The notes under the pieces: model-generated
Told to the model about the DNA's origin: nothing
Seen by the model: only the letters and a program-made list of their open reading frames with translations
Databases searched by the model: none
Translations under genes and position numbers: made by a program
Shown: positions 16,313 to 35,964 of the stretch, piece by piece
Position numbering within the stretch: position 1 is the stretch's first letter
Layout: every line of letters begins with the position of its first letter
DNA from: Scylla paramamosain
Taxonomy: Eukaryota > Arthropoda > Malacostraca > Decapoda > Portunidae
Direction of reading: 5' to 3'
Assembly: GCF_035594125.1 (NCBI RefSeq)
Contig: NC_087173.1
Location: 8,533,986-8,597,985, forward strand
Length of the DNA: 64,000 nucleotides

Positions 16313-19300
16313 GTGAAAACCAGATAGTGATTTGTTTGATGTTGTCTTTCATATGCATGCAAGAAACTACATAAATTTTTTAATTCTTTGTATTATTGTC
16401 AGTTTTCATGTTGTATCAATATGTTACAAGAAAAATGAGTATTCCTTGTGCTTAAATATGCCAGAAAGTATTGAATCTGGCAGCTAATGCTATTGATATT
16501 GGAAGTGCTAATTACCGTCGTGCAAAAAAAACCTAAACCCGTGTTCCACATTCCGGTGATATTTCTTAGTCATTGTAACCATATCAGGTTTAGATAGAAC
16601 TGTATTCCGTGGCATTTCAAATTGTGACTTCTCTTGCATACATTAGCGACCAAGAGGCAAATGATTTGGCTGTAGCCCCTTGAAGACATGGCAGTTGGTC
16701 TCACAGTAATGTCAGTTGCCTGCAGCGGTGACACTCGGCTCACGGTCAGGTTCTCTTCTGCTTGTGTCATTTAGTTTTTGTTCTTTCCCGCGCTGCTCCT
16801 TTCACTGACTCGAACTGAGATGGTGCTACCAAATTATTGTTTTTACTACATGTACTGCTAGTCTGTCTTACATATATCACTGCTCTCTGTCTTTCTCTGT
16901 CTCTGCCTATCTCTTTGTCAATCTTTTCTCTCTCTTATGCCAACTTACATTTACTGCTTTACCGTCCAATGAAGAAGAATGCTTCACTTGATCCACGATA
17001 CATAATATGACCCAAAGTTAACTAAAATATTCCTTGAGAAAATAGTAATAATGATGAAGCCAGTATTAGAGGAAGTGACTCAGTTCTTACGGGGCTTCAG
17101 GTATATAGCTTACAAAGATTTCAAGTTGTCACCATTGCTGTTTTTACTTTGTTGCCAGCAAACACCTATTATTCAATATTTTTTATCCAAGTTTATAACC
17201 TCAGCATACCAAATAAACTAAACATATATTAGAATTAGATGCCATACTATGGAGCTTAATGTTCAATTCTATTCTGTATTGCTGCCATTTTCTAGCCCAA
17301 TAAGAAAGTATTAAATACTCTACACTTCTAAGTCCAGTAAGGTTATATATAGGTGATGGAAGGAATCCCTTGAATTTGCTACATATTAACATGTCAGTAA
17401 TACAATATGTGATGAACCTATCCATATTATGATGCATGGGACTTGTAGATTCTGAATTCAGTAATAATGTTAGAGATCGTGATTTATATTGTTTTACATA
17501 ACTAGAATTTGCCGGTGATGTCACACTCTGCTTGCTAGTTCCTTATGGTGGCCGCTTCCCCCCATTACACTTAACTGTGGCCTTGTGTGTCAAATGTTGG
17601 TAGCTCTCAGAATCTTGGGATGTGTTGCCTCCCCTCACTGTGACCCTGGGAGTGCCACACACCCTGGTGAAGGCACTCTGGGCACTGATGCCTCTAGACC
17701 CTGCCACTGTCTGCTGGGGCCCACATGTTATAACAAGAGCCTTACTGCAGGTCTGTAATTGAGTGCATATGTTATGTATCTTAAAGGATGCCAAAGATTT
17801 GCTGTTATTGGTGTCTGTGTCATAGTGGATGTCTTCTTGACTGTTCATGTCAATGGTTGTTTCATATCTCCCATCGTTTAGAAACTATGGAACTGTAGGT
17901 CTTCCCAAAACGAGATGATAGAAGTCACATATGAGTTTTGCCTTTGTCCCAGCAAGGTATTTTTTCATGAAGTCAAATTCTGAGGTATTGTCTTACTCTT
18001 CCAGTTACATACTTATCATACTCATGTTCTGAATATACCTTTGGGCCATTACAAAGGGATGTGGCAGTGCACATTTCCTAACCTCTCAAATGGTATGCCC
18101 AATAATAGCAAGTAGCTGTCTTTTCCTGTATGGTAAGCAGTCACTTTAGATAATGGCATTAGTTGTTATTCCACAAAGTTGTTAAGGATAGTTCTTTCTT
18201 GTGTGATCAGGTATTATAATATAGGACTACTTGAGAGAAACTGTAGATATAGTGGAAGCACCAAGCGTTCTCACAACCTTGGTCATGCAAATGGGTCAAT
18301 ACTTCACTCCTGCACCAGCTGCTGTTAATGAGAGATATACAACTTAAAAGTGTAATCGAGCAGTTCCAAAATACATATCATTGATCACTGAGATCTTGAG
18401 CCAGTGATAGTGATTGACCATTATCATCAGTTATTCTCCTCTATACTCGGTTTTAAGATTAAGTTAGAGTTACATGATTTCTGAGACAGTGTAGTTGTTC
18501 TCGAAACAGCTAAGCTTGTATGATTACCAATAGGGATATGAGTTGGTTTTCTGTTTTGTGTTTAAACAGTTTTAAGTTTGTTATTATTTTGAGAATAGTT
18601 AATATGCATATTTAGAGTGTGAATAGAAGGCTGTTCTGTGAATGCTTACAAGTAGGAGCTGTTGGATAAAATGAGACGAGATTGAACCATGTGGTTGTTT
18701 GGGAGTATTTCTTGGTCTCTAGAGGGTAGTGATGGAAAATCAAATAGACACAATTTATAGTAATAACCCAATACTGCTTTGATCTGTGGCCATTGGCACT
18801 CATGATGTCAGGAGCTTTATTGGGTGGTAGCATTTTCATGGTGCACAAACAGGAAGGCATGCAGGAGAGTATTTTTATGAGATCAGCATTTATGTGCCTT
18901 ATGCAGGACGTATGAGACACACCTTTCTTTGTAAGCAGTGATGCGAGTCGTATTGCACTCCACTAAGGCACAAAACTGCTGTTCTGGACACATGCTACCT
19001 GTGGCCCATTCCATCTCCTCTCATGATTGGTGTTTCTTCCAGTTTCCTTCCTTAACAAAAAAAATAATTGAGTGATATTATGGTGGAATTTAAAGTTATA
19101 CATGAATGTGCTTTTCATTATAGCTATATTTAGCCATGTAGACATTGTATGATTATAAGTTGATGAGTGCAATGAAGTGTCATTCATGGAACATCTAAAA
19201 ATTTTTTATATTGCTCCAAACTGGTAGCAAATTTCCATTTATATTTACTGTTGAGTTATTTGAAAAGTAGGCATTGGAGGGCTTTGAGAGTGCAAATGGT

Positions 19301-20170
19301 AGTTTAGGTATGATATTACTTAACATTAGAGTTAGATGCCTAATAAGTAATCCTATATTGCACCATATGACTTACAGGTATTGAGTCTTGCTCGTATTGA
19401 TGAACACGTGTAGTGGACACATCACAAAGCTGGGGTGGTTCAGTTGTTTTATTGTTCTTTTCTTTCCTATATATACATACATAGTTATGGGACAGAATTT
19501 GTTGATATTCAGAAGTAACTATTGGTGTGGAGCTCAGACTGTGAAACTTTTGAAAACTGTGATTGGGGAGAACAAAGTTGCAATATGGTTTAATAGTCTT
19601 AATTCAGTATGTAAAAGACAGGTTTTCTTTTATTATCATTTTGAGTGTTGTTCATTCCTTGTCACTCTGATGAGATTGAGGTGAAATGTTGTGATAACAT
19701 GCAATACATAAAAGGTAAAGGCTAATTATTTTCACTGTTTGTATGATCTGTTTTCAGCTTCCTGTGTTTTTGTCTTGAGAGGAATTTTTATGGTGATCTC
19801 TTTATGCATATTTTTGTGTTTTGAAACAGTGTTCAGATCTAATAACCCACATGTTTTAGCGGTTTGGCTGAAGTACACGTACCACAAGACTTTTGTGCTT
19901 TACGGTTTTTATTTTTTCTGGAATAATGTTGACACTTTCAGAACACATGGTTTATACACTAAATCTGAAAGTTTGCTACAGTGCAAAAACCAGTGGTTGG
20001 AATATGTTATTCTGAGTCAGTTTCCTGAATGGATTAAGATGCACCATAGAGCTTATCTCGAATGGCAAGATATTCCTGTACAGGCTCCACAAGAATTACT
20101 CTTTGCCTTTTAAAGGATGCTTGCAAACACTACAAAAGTGCTATTTTGATTTCTATATATAGGTATTATG

Positions 20171-20173
<3 letters not shown>

Positions 20174-20249
<76 letters not shown>
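20174..20249. repeat. (TA)n microsatellite, ~76 bp
   Basis: Uninterrupted AT run; self-complementary and so cruciform-prone. Confidence 0.98.
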
Positions 20250-20252
<3 letters not shown>

Positions 20253-22403
20253 TACATACATTGCATGAATTGAAGATAATTATAATTTATCACTGCGAGA
20301 GTAGTTTTGACACATTAATTGCTTAATATGTTAAAGCACCTCTGATATAGCCAACTTTGGTGTTAACTGTATTTTAGCTGCATTCTTTCAAAGTATAACT
20401 TCTGTTGACCATTTAGCCAATAATGTGTTCATGGTAGTAACTATTGGACAAGTAGTTCTTTAAAAGGCTTTGTTTCAGTGGTGTGGTAATCCAGTCTGTG
20501 ATTTTTCCTGTGCGGTTTGCAGCTACTGAGGTTGTTGGAGCCTATATTTGGCGGACTGAGCAGGCGCACTCTTTGACGGGGATCAGACAAAGGGCATGAG
20601 ATCCATGACGGCGGGTGCAGGGTGGCCTTAGAGAGCATAGCCTAGTGCTTGGTTAGGGAGACACCGGCTAGGATAATCTCAAGAGTTAGTGCGGACGGCT
20701 GGCGTTGGCAGAGGTGTTGCACATGGTCCTGGGCTCACTTTAATACACTTATCGCCAGATCCTTAATAACTGTGTCGTGTGCTATTGTAGAGGAGCTTTC
20801 GGTATAGTCCAATATTTAATCCGAGGATGGTTGTATTGTAGTGGCTTTATTTTGTGTATTTGTCTCTACTATATACTATGTAGGTATAATTCATTTTTCA
20901 TTAGACTGACTTCATTATGGGTATTGACTGATAATGGCTCTCCATATCATTTTGTGGCATTTCAGCCTGTTTTGGCATCTTACTGTAAGGGTCTATTGAT
21001 TAGCTTTTGGTCCAATGCAACTTCTATTGTATCCAAGGGAGTCATAAAGCAGCAAGAATAATATTTAAAAAAATTCATATCAGCTAAATTTATGCATTTC
21101 TTTTGTTACAGAGTTGGTACATACATTTATTGAACAAAACCTAACCATATAAAAAAAAGATATCTGAATATTCTCCTTAAATGCATACAGCAAAGATTTA
21201 ATTATATTGTGATAGCTATAAATACTATAATGAAATTTTAAGTATGTACCTGATATGAATGGTGCATTCAACGTGTGTAGACTTGTGGGATACAGTAACT
21301 TTTTGACTGGTCAGACTAAACGTGTTCAAGGGCACAATTATTTTTAGGGAATGCCTTTCTTAATGGTTGTGGGTGTTCCAAGGCTGTTGCTCACCTGGCA
21401 GTTAATTTTAAACCTAGATGCAATAGATTCTAGTAGGTGCAAGGATTCTGCAGCGTATAGCAACTACACACTTAGCTTAAGGTTGATTTGCCGACGGGAT
21501 TGGCGAGAGCAGCGGATTGAAGGAAGGTTTGGTCAGCGTGTCATGCTGGGGGAGTGTTCTTATCAGGTCCATCAGACGTGCACAAAATCCATTCACCTTG
21601 AAATGTGTCCCCATCTGCTGGTTTATGTTCATCTCAGGTAGTGCAGTAATCCTAAGAGTTTATTTATTGTTGTAAACATTTAATAAAGAGCCGTGCCAAA
21701 CTGTTACTGAAAGGTTGAAGAGTTTATTGTAAATTTCAAGCTGTAGCTTCTCAATCCTCGCTTCAAGATGAGGGAAATTAATTTTCTCAGGGGGTGAAAG
21801 TGATTCTGTGATTATTTCTTGTCTGACTAGATCTTGTTTCTTGTATATTTTTTTGGTTCTTAACACTGCTAGTCACCAAATTTGATACGCATGTTCTCCA
21901 GCAGTTGAAAGGTGTATCTCAAAAAACAAAAATATCAGAATAAAATGGACGGACAAGTGTTGGTAGACTCACCTGCTGTGCCGTGGTGAGTGTTGCCGTG
22001 CCCCCCGGCCCAGTGGCTCAGTAGGGGAGCTTTTAGGCATGCGGCCAGCGGTGAGGGTGGGGGTTTGGGTGTGTTGCTGACCTATTGGGTGTTGATGGTG
22101 GGAAAGAAGAAAGCTGGGACGTGATTTTGCTCATTATCTGCTGTTTGCCGGATTTGAAATTTGTGTATCATCCAGGTGAAATATTATTACTAAGGGTTTG
22201 TGTTTCCCTCTGCTCTTTGAGGGAACTCAGTGGTTATGTACTTGCAATTCTCACACACTCTTGTATGGAAAGCTGAAGGGTTTGTCACCAACGAGTTTTA
22301 TCTGTGTTGCTAAGATTATTATTGCCCCCAATTCCTTGGGCTGAGCTGGGAAGGCTGAGTTGCAAGCTTCCCCTTCTTATGCCAGTCTTACTCACTACAT
22401 GTT

Positions 22404-22573
<170 letters not shown>

Positions 22574-24071
22574 AACCTACACTTACATACTCCTCCCTGT
22601 TCCCGGTAGAAAGTGATAGTCATTAAACTTTACTACACTCCCCATATTGCAGTTGTGTTTTGATGTGAGTGTTCTGTTTTGGAGATGCTAAGAAGTTATA
22701 CAAGTGGTGGCTTAGTGTAGATAACGAATGGGGTGGGTCTTATCATGAGTGACTTTCGTTCGTCCCACGAAGAACAACATTTCTGACGTTGATTTACCGT
22801 TATAAGTTTGTATATCTTTGGTACCAAGGGTTGTTTGGTTATGTAATCTGGTCATTTTGGGTGTCTTATGCATGTAAAATAAAGGGACAATATAAGGTGT
22901 ATGTATGTAGTAAGCAGAGGTCATTTTAATTAGTGAAATTTCATATGGAAGAGTCTTTTAAATGCTTATAGAAGGTAGTTTTATTCTATTAGCGTCATTT
23001 CTGCTCAAGATGCTTGGGATGGTCTTTGAGCACTCAGTATTCTACAGCCAAAAATTGTTACTCAAACCAAAAGAAATAATCTAAAACACAGAGGGATGTA
23101 CTTAAGTTTGTACTTAATGGATATCAAAACTTGAATCAAACACACGTTTCCCAGCATGGTTGAATTGTGCTAAGTGCTACAGGGAACAGAACTTTGTTAC
23201 TAATACGTTACAGGTGCTGTAACGAAAGCTCACATTTGAATCTGTTGTACGTATTCCTCAACTGTTTAGTACAAGACGGTGTAAAATTTTATGGTACGTA
23301 TTGTGTGAGGGCAAGTCAGGTGTGCTGTGTGCACCTGCGACTGTAATGCTTGTCACCTTTGTCCCCATGTTGACGGAGTGGTAAGTGTTAGTACACCCAG
23401 GAATTAGTTCCTATGCAAAAAATTACCATAGCCGAGATTGTTACATACTAGGTACGTAATACATGCCCACTGTGTTTGGTATTTATTGTTACTGTGATTC
23501 CTGTCCTGACTGTTACCAGCCGTCGTGCACCCCAGGAGGAGCGCCGTGGAGCTCTCTGGCAGCGTCCGCTGTTGTGTGTCGTTCAATAGTCAATTCTGTA
23601 CACAGTTATGTGATCCATCTTGTGTAGGTAATCACTGTAATTGATCATGTACAAATAAGTTTAATTGTAGTATTTCTGCCATCTTGGAAGGTTTGCGGTG
23701 TAGTCTGGTTGACGAGAACAACACTCCAGATTGATTTGTTCATTTTTAACCTTTTTAATTTGCAGACACTGGATACAGTCAGTGTATAATTAGGTATTAA
23801 GTACCAAATTGCTATTTTTTCAAAAACTTATCAACTTTCCTAAAAGATTACATACTTACATACTGCTGCACGGTGTGTGTGTGCGGGTCTGGAGTTGTGT
23901 TCTTTATCAAGGGGCAAGAATATGCCTTTATCCTATCTGGTATCCCAGTAAAATTATTTATAATGAACTCAAGAGCGTGTGAAGGACAGTGTGAGTCTGG
24001 CGTGAAGACTTTATGCCCTTTGGGTCCCCTGGAGGAGTGGCCTTTGCTGAGCTGAGCGAAATAAAACCAGT

Positions 24072-24220
24072 GTAGCAATCAAGTCTGACTCTTATTACAC
24101 TTACCTCCTGCAACACTACATTTATGGCTGTATGATTTTATTCAATTATTTTTTACTAGTGCAGCAATCAAGCTTGCCTTTCCTTACCTTACCTCCTACA
24201 ACACTACATTTAGGGCTCAA
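24072..24220. repeat. Tandem duplication, ~88-bp unit
   Basis: GTAGCAATCAAG...CTTACCTCCTGCAACACTACATTTA recurs as GCAGCAATCAAG...CTTACCTCCTACAACACTACATTTA. Confidence 0.75.
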
Positions 24221-24279
24221 TTTTTTTTTATTTATTTTTTTACATACCTTTTAGAACTTAAACACTCTTAAAACACAGA

Positions 24280-24335
24280 ATTTGGATTTATTTATTTATT
24301 TATTTATTTATTTATTTGTTTGTGTATTTATTTGT
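24280..24335. repeat. (TTTA)n microsatellite
   Basis: TTTA/TTTG tetranucleotide run. Confidence 0.85.
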
Positions 24336-24849
24336 CATTATTGATATTTTTCTTTTTTCCCTTACACTCAGAACAATAAATGTGGATGTGAACTGTTATC
24401 AGATGTTATCTTTTCTTAGTTACCTCTTAGAAGAATTTGCTATACACAATAAGTATCTGATTTTTAGGAGTTGGAAGTCCAAATTATATGAAACTAGTAA
24501 TTTTCAAACAACTTTTCTATACATACACAAGTAATTATTAAGAGGACAGCCAACAGACTTAATCTAACCTGAGATAAGAGTATAAAAACATTACTGTATT
24601 AGATTCAGAGGATGATCTATTTTCTGGGAAGACAGGTCTGTGATTCCTTTGTCTTTTTTGCTGTGTTCGTCTATCTGTCTTGTGTATCCATCCATCTATC
24701 TATTTATCAATCATTCTAATTATTTATGTATCTAACTATCAGTCAATTTAATGATTTATCTATCGATAAATAAATCTATCTATCGATCTACTACTTGTAC
24801 ATCTTTATATCTGTCTATTTACATCCAATTACCTATCTATTTATATATT

Positions 24850-24919
<70 letters not shown>

Positions 24920-24926
24920 GCTGCTG
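24850..24926. repeat. (TAC)n microsatellite
   Basis: TAC run ending in CTGCTG, preceded by degenerate CTAT repeats from about 24675. Confidence 0.97.
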
Positions 24927-25014
24927 GAGGCAGTAAAACAGGTGTGGGAGTTTGGACAGGTGAGTTGGATAATTGGATGTCTAAACGCGAGTAACCTTTC
25001 ACTTTTGGGACAAG

Positions 25015-25168
25015 GGACGCGCGCGTGTGCGTGTGTGTGTGTGCGCACAAAAAAAAAAAATATATAACCCCGGGCGTGTGTGTGTGTGTGTGTGTGTGAT
25101 TGCGTGGCGCTGTCACACAAGAGCTTTACATTCTACGCATGGGTGACGAGAGAGAGAGAGAGAGAGAG
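25015..25168. repeat. Cluster of (CG/TG)n, (GT)n and (GA)n tracts
   Basis: Alternating purine-pyrimidine GCGCGTGTGCGTGT at 25018, (TG)n at 25075-25099 and (GA)n at 25148-25168. Confidence 0.9.
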
Positions 25169-25295
25169 GGTGTGTACATACGTATCATGAAAGGGTCGCA
25201 GAAAGGTTACACGATTTTTTAAAGGAACACATCCAGTCCTTCCATTCTTGCATTCACTTTTGGTGGTTGAGAGAAAACAGATTTAACTTTTACAG

Positions 25296-25301
25296 TTTAT
25301 T
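25296..25301 (-). terminator. Candidate poly(A) signal of the receptor gene
   Basis: TTTATT on the plus strand reads AATAAA on the minus strand, 373 nt beyond the receptor stop codon. It is the first canonical hexamer I found in that direction. The motif is short and common in AT-rich DNA. Confidence 0.4.
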
Positions 25302-25673
25302 CCGAAGTGCTGGGTGAGGGATCAAGGTTATAATTCACCTCAGGAACAACGATATGATTGACACTGAACACTGATGACGTTTAGTTTTCAGGAAGTCCCA
25401 TAGCAGCTAGCAAGTTGTCCACCGCCCCTCGACTCTCCAGCTCGGACCGCGGCGTCTTGGGAGCAGCGGTAGGAAGTGTTCGTGGCTAGCCAGCACACTT
25501 ACATATTTTCTTCTCTAGATTTACCCAGTGTTGGGGTTAGCCCTTTACTCCTTTAAATCTAACTTTAAGGTAATGGAAGCCAGAAGCAACACCACCACCA
25601 CAACACCGTGACTGACACCCGTACGCGGCGAGTCGTTGATAAACTGTCCAAAGGGGAACAGCCGCGGCGCCAT

Positions 25674-31165
<5,492 letters not shown>

Positions 31166-32430
31166 GGCGGAGTGACGGCGCTGTTCTTGCCAGGAAGACC
31201 CGAAGCGTGGCGACAGCTCGGCGCTTGTCAGGTCAGTTCACATTTGGCGGTCTGGTCTTGGCTGTCAAAGAAGCAACAGGTGCACTGCACGAGTGTTTCC
31301 ACTAAAGCAAAATCGTGATAGAACAATGATTGTTTCTCACCAAGAGTTTCGGGGAAAAACTTTCCGCGACGCTTTTTTTACTTTGGTTCAACACGCAAGC
31401 CAGAGGAACCGCCGACACCAGAGACGCACCGCTGGACCTTGTCTGTGTTGGCTCGCCTCGCCCCGCGCCGGGTATCCTGCATCCCCTGCTTCCTGACTAG
31501 CTCGCTCTTGACCACCACAGGCCTCCGTCACTCGAGCCTCGTCAGCAGTCCTCGTTCCCAGCGTGGTGTCACAGGCCGCGCGGCGACACGTTCCGCGCGG
31601 CCTTGGGCAGGTGGGTGCCAGGTGCTCAAGTGGCGGAGCGATGGGCCTTCCTCTCCTCCCCAGCACCGCGCGCCGCTCACTGGCGCGGCCTCCTCGCCCA
31701 CACGCCGGCGGGGAGCCACAGGTCGCCCTCCCGCCCTAAAGTGGGGCTGTGAGACTCTGCCTCTTTACCGCCGCCTCCACGGACGCTCCGCCGTCAATCG
31801 TCCTGCCGCCGGCTGGCGTCTTCACCCAATTTGTCGGGCAGCCAGTCCTCAAAATAGTTCGCTTGTCGCATGAGGACATCAAACCCTCCCCGCCCCCCGG
31901 GGACCGCGTCCAGCCAATGTGGATCAAGCCTCTCCTGCGCCACCAGGGAGAGGCACAGTCACGTGTAAACAACTCCAAACTTTAAAAAGAATTTCGCTTT
32001 GTCGAGCAGGAGACGCTGCAAGCTGCCGCCGGTCAAGGCCTCGCTGTAGGTCACTCTCCTCCACAGATGAGTTACCCTCGCGCTGGAGGAGCGGAGACAT
32101 CTGGCGGTGGGATGCCACCTGTAGCAGGCTTCGGGACGGTTGCCAGATAGACAATATTCTAATCCCTTACAGAATCTTCCGTGTAATTACAGTGACGTCA
32201 CGGGAGCCAGGACCAGAAGCCGCGGCGACCACGAGGAAGGAAGAGGTACGTGGGGCGTCCGCCATAGGTTTTTTTTTGTTTTGCTATTGTGGTGATTGGA
32301 GGACTGAGGAACAGACGAGGAGAGGCGACAGTGTGGTTATGTCAGCCAGGAAGGAGGCGGAGCGGCCCGAGGAAAGGGAAGAGGTGGGTGCTGAGGTGTC
32401 TTGTGGTGAGGCCCGCAGGGACAGCACGGG
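31166..32430 (-). promoter_or_regulatory. GC/CpG-rich region upstream of the receptor start
   Basis: This stretch is clearly richer in G, C and CpG than the AT-rich flanks. It directly precedes the receptor ATG, so a promoter and 5' UTR are plausible. It contains a perfect cAMP-response-type palindrome TGACGTCA at 32193-32200. No TATA box or initiator could be assigned with confidence. The plus-strand ORFs through it (31439-31873 and 31919-32512) have no recognisable domains and probably reflect base composition. Confidence 0.35.
32193..32200. promoter_or_regulatory. CRE-like palindrome TGACGTCA
   Basis: Perfect 8-bp ATF/CREB site about 1.03 kb upstream of the receptor start codon, inside the GC-rich block. 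The other copy I noticed is at 62953-62960. Confidence 0.3.
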
Positions 32431-32445
32431 TCCGCCTCAACGATT

Positions 32446-32446
<1 letters not shown>

Positions 32447-32476
<30 letters not shown>
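32447..32476. repeat. (TG)n microsatellite
   Basis: Short uninterrupted GT run at the edge of the GC-rich block. Confidence 0.95.
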
Positions 32477-32477
<1 letters not shown>

Positions 32478-32566
32478 GTGATACAAATAGTTTGTTATTT
32501 AGTCTCGGATGAGTTCATGGAAGAGAAGGGACAAGTCATTTAGGCCTGAAATATGGGGAACATTTA

Positions 32567-32569
<3 letters not shown>

Positions 32570-32635
<66 letters not shown>
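32570..32635. repeat. (GA)n microsatellite
   Basis: Uninterrupted GA run. Confidence 0.97.
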
Positions 32636-32638
<3 letters not shown>

Positions 32639-33046
32639 TCGTTCCACTTTAGGTCGATGTTGGGTTGTCACGATTTGCTGCTGATAGGCTTAACTTTTTT
32701 CAGTTTTATTTTATTAATGTTTTTCATCAATATCCTTACAGTTCTGCATGAGATAGCCTTGCGAAATACGAAGTGAAGTCGCAATGAGAGGCGAGAGTCG
32801 TGTTGCCGGAAAGCAGTAAAACAAAATGGGAAGGTGGAGTATTGGTGGGTCGTCTTAAGGCCACTAGTAGTAAAGTTGGCAGCCCTGAGCCAGGCGCCAT
32901 TGGCCGGAGATGACGAGAGATGACGAGTGCGGCGCGAACATGATCTGTAGCAGCGAGCCGAAGACCGCAGTAAACCAGCCTATCATGCCCGCCACTCCGC
33001 GCCTGTTTACTATTGATGAGGCACCGCCACCTTACTTTTACGTAGC

Positions 33047-33047
<1 letters not shown>

Positions 33048-33123
<76 letters not shown>
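33048..33123. repeat. (TC)n microsatellite
   Basis: Uninterrupted CT run. Confidence 0.97.
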
Positions 33124-33125
<2 letters not shown>

Positions 33126-34239
33126 GAGGCTCTTCTCCCACCTGTCTCTCCCGCTGTCGTGCCTACAAACGTGTACTTGTATATATATGCGAGTTTCAAC
33201 AGCGGTTCTCCGCCGACGTGTCACTACGGCAGACTTTTAAGAACCGAGGCTCCGAACCGATGTCGATATTCTGTAGACATGGAGACAGTCATTCTACTAT
33301 TAAAGATTTTCAGAGATGCTGCAGGCATCTCCCTTAAAAAAAAAATAAAAATAAAAAAATAAATAAATAAAAAATAGATAAATAAATAAAAAAAATAGAT
33401 AAAGAAAAGGTCATTGCTTGAAGTTTGCTTAGTAACCCTTTGATGGGGTACAAGGTTATTATGGTCAGTTCATCAGCATCTTAGTGGAAGGAGCTGCACC
33501 CCTTGAAAACGATTTAAAACTGATATTTTCGAAGAAATAATATTGGCTCGGAGCAATAATTACCAAGTATTACATTATCATGCAGCCATTTATTCGTGTG
33601 TGTGTGTGCTAACTATATTAAAGGAATACTTCTTACTCAGGACAGGCCGTGTGTTGCAGGCATCCATTATTGTCTCGAACAGCAACTCGAATCCCGTGGC
33701 ACAGTTTGAACCGGCACACACACACAGCAGTTCACCCCTGGAAGCAGATGACTCATGCACGACTTAGGAGTGCAAATAGGAAGTCGCAGGCAAGCAATCC
33801 CTTGTCAGTCATATAAACCCAAGCCATACGGATAAACACAAGATGGATAACTAATCGTTGGTCACGTGGGAGACGAAATAGCGGGAAGAAACGGGGCGGG
33901 GAGAGGGAGGAGGAAGCATAATGGTCGATAGTTCGCAAGACATGGAATATTAAGGCGCAGGTACGCGAGAGACGAGACTATTAAGGAGATCGTTGTCTTC
34001 CTCCTTTAATCGTCACCTTGCTCCTTTAATCGCCGCTGAGGGAGTGCAGGGAAATATCTTGGCTTTAATTTCCTTCCACCTTCATTCCGCCGCCACCAGG
34101 AATGACGCCGCGCCATGCAGTCCTCTCCACCAGCGGTAATTAGGAATCGCGGCGAGCACGGAGGGAAAAAGGCTCTGGTAGTTTTGAGTTAATCGCTGTA
34201 TCGGAAAAAAAAAAAGGAAAAAAAACGAGAACGCTTAAA

Positions 34240-34655
34240 GTACTAAAGGGAATGAGTGTATTAAATGTGCATTGTAGTTTATCAAGGTGTATTAAACTGT
34301 GGAGCTAAGTAAATTAAGTGTATGTTTAGTGTAAGAGTAATAATGTGTATCGGTATTTTAAGTGTATTATAGTGGATTAAAATGTATTAAACCGCGGGGA
34401 TAAGTGCATTGTGCGTATTTCCAGTATACCACTTAACTGTAGGCGTATGGCAGTGCATAAAGATGTATTAAACTGCATCTTTAAGTGCATCATTAGTCTT
34501 AAGATGTATTAAACAGCAACAACTGTATTTTATAGGCGGTACATCATTAGGATAACACTGTATTAACTGCGTCTGTACCTGTATTTAAGCGCATCATTAG
34601 TTTAAAGGTGATTGACCTACATTTAACTGTATTTTTAAGTGCATCAATAGTCTGT
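34240..34655. repeat. Degenerate tandem repeat around GTATTAAACTG
   Basis: (G)TGTATTAAACTG..., TAAGTGCATT/CATTAGT pairs recur near 34289, 34382, 34463, 34505, 34559 and 34625, with a loose 40-95 bp spacing. Confidence 0.6.
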
Positions 34656-34916
34656 TTTCACTAATTCACTAAGTAAGCAAACAGTCAGACAGACAGACAG
34701 ACGTTTAGATAACCAGTCGCGCCGCACCGTCAGTAATTAGCAGTGGCAGGAGGAGGAGGAGGAGGAGCGGTGTGAAAGTTCAGTAGTTTTAAAGTTAATT
34801 AATTATCGGACAAAACTGCCGCACGACCCTCGCCTGCACGCATCATTGTCTTAAAGCCCCGCGGAGGTGAAGCGCCCGAGTGTCACGACAACACGCTACT
34901 GGACTGGAATGGTTCA

Positions 34917-34918
<2 letters not shown>

Positions 34919-34951
<33 letters not shown>
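34919..34951. repeat. (GT)n microsatellite
   Basis: Uninterrupted GT run, followed by T-rich GTTGTTATTTTT repeats to 35045. Confidence 0.95.
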
Positions 34952-34952
<1 letters not shown>

Positions 34953-35429
34953 ATTTGTTCTTGGTGGTGGTGGTATTGTGATAGGATTTTTTATTGTTGT
35001 TATTTTTGATTTTTTATTGTTGTTATTTTTGTTGGTATTGTTGCTCCTCATCTTCCTCCTCCTCCTTGTCATCATACTCCTCCTCACCATCATCTTCACT
35101 ACCTATCGCTTAATGCTGTGTTTTCAAGATGAAGTTTTATAAAATTCTACTCGTACGTACATTTTGGAAAACCTATTTTGTAATTAGACTGCTGTGTTTT
35201 CAAGGGATTTATTATTATTATTTTTCTTTTAGAAAGTGGCTTTTAAGAGAAATTCATAACATACTTTTATCATACTTTCCTTTTCCAACCCTTGCTACGT
35301 AATAAAATACGAAATCATTGTACGTATATATATTTCTTGCCTCTCCTCACCACCACTTTCCCACTCACACAACGGGAAAATTGTGTAAATCTACTAATAG
35401 TTTTAATTATTTACTTCTAACACATCCAC

Positions 35430-35605
35430 AAGTCAATTCCCAGCCTTACCTCACACCACTAGGTCAATTCCCAGCCTTACCTCACACCACAAGTCAATTC
35501 CCAGCCTTCCCACACATCACTAGTCAATCCCAGCCCTCCCTCACATCACAAGTCAATTTCTAGCCTTCTCTCACATCTGTAACTCAATTCCCAGCTTGCT
35601 CTCCC
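35430..35605. repeat. ~30-bp minisatellite, six copies
   Basis: AGTCAATTCCCAGCCTTACC plus TCACACCACA recurs with few changes; the last copy reads AACTCAATTCCCAGCTTGC. Confidence 0.85.
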
Positions 35606-35964
35606 CCTCGCCGCGTAGCAGAACAGCGCGGCGCCACGTGCAGGCTGCTCCTCTTTAACCATTCCTCCGTGACACTCAAGTCGACGCTGGAATGTTACAC
35701 GGCGATCTTTCTTGAGCCCCGAGTCTTCACGCGAGCTGGGACATTCACCGTCACATTTCCCGTAACATTCCCCCAGGCAGCGGCGTGTGTGTGTCTCCCG
35801 GTGGTCGTTGGTGCGAGGGAGCGGGAAGGGAACTCAGCCCTCCGACACGCGAACAATAGTCGTAATGGTTCTATTGCCACCACGCTAAACTCCCCATTAC
35901 CGGTGGCGGGAAGGGCGGCGGGGAAGGGTTGGCACCCTCTGACGCTTGTTCGTGTTTGTGGGTA

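Noticed and set aside
19388..20113. Two same-frame plus-strand ORFs (98 and 124 aa)
   Set aside because: Long for AT-rich DNA, but no recognised domain, stops between them and no clear splice sites.
31919..32512. Plus-strand 197-residue ORF upstream of the receptor
   Set aside because: Low-complexity, base-composition driven, ends in (GT)n; no family resemblance.
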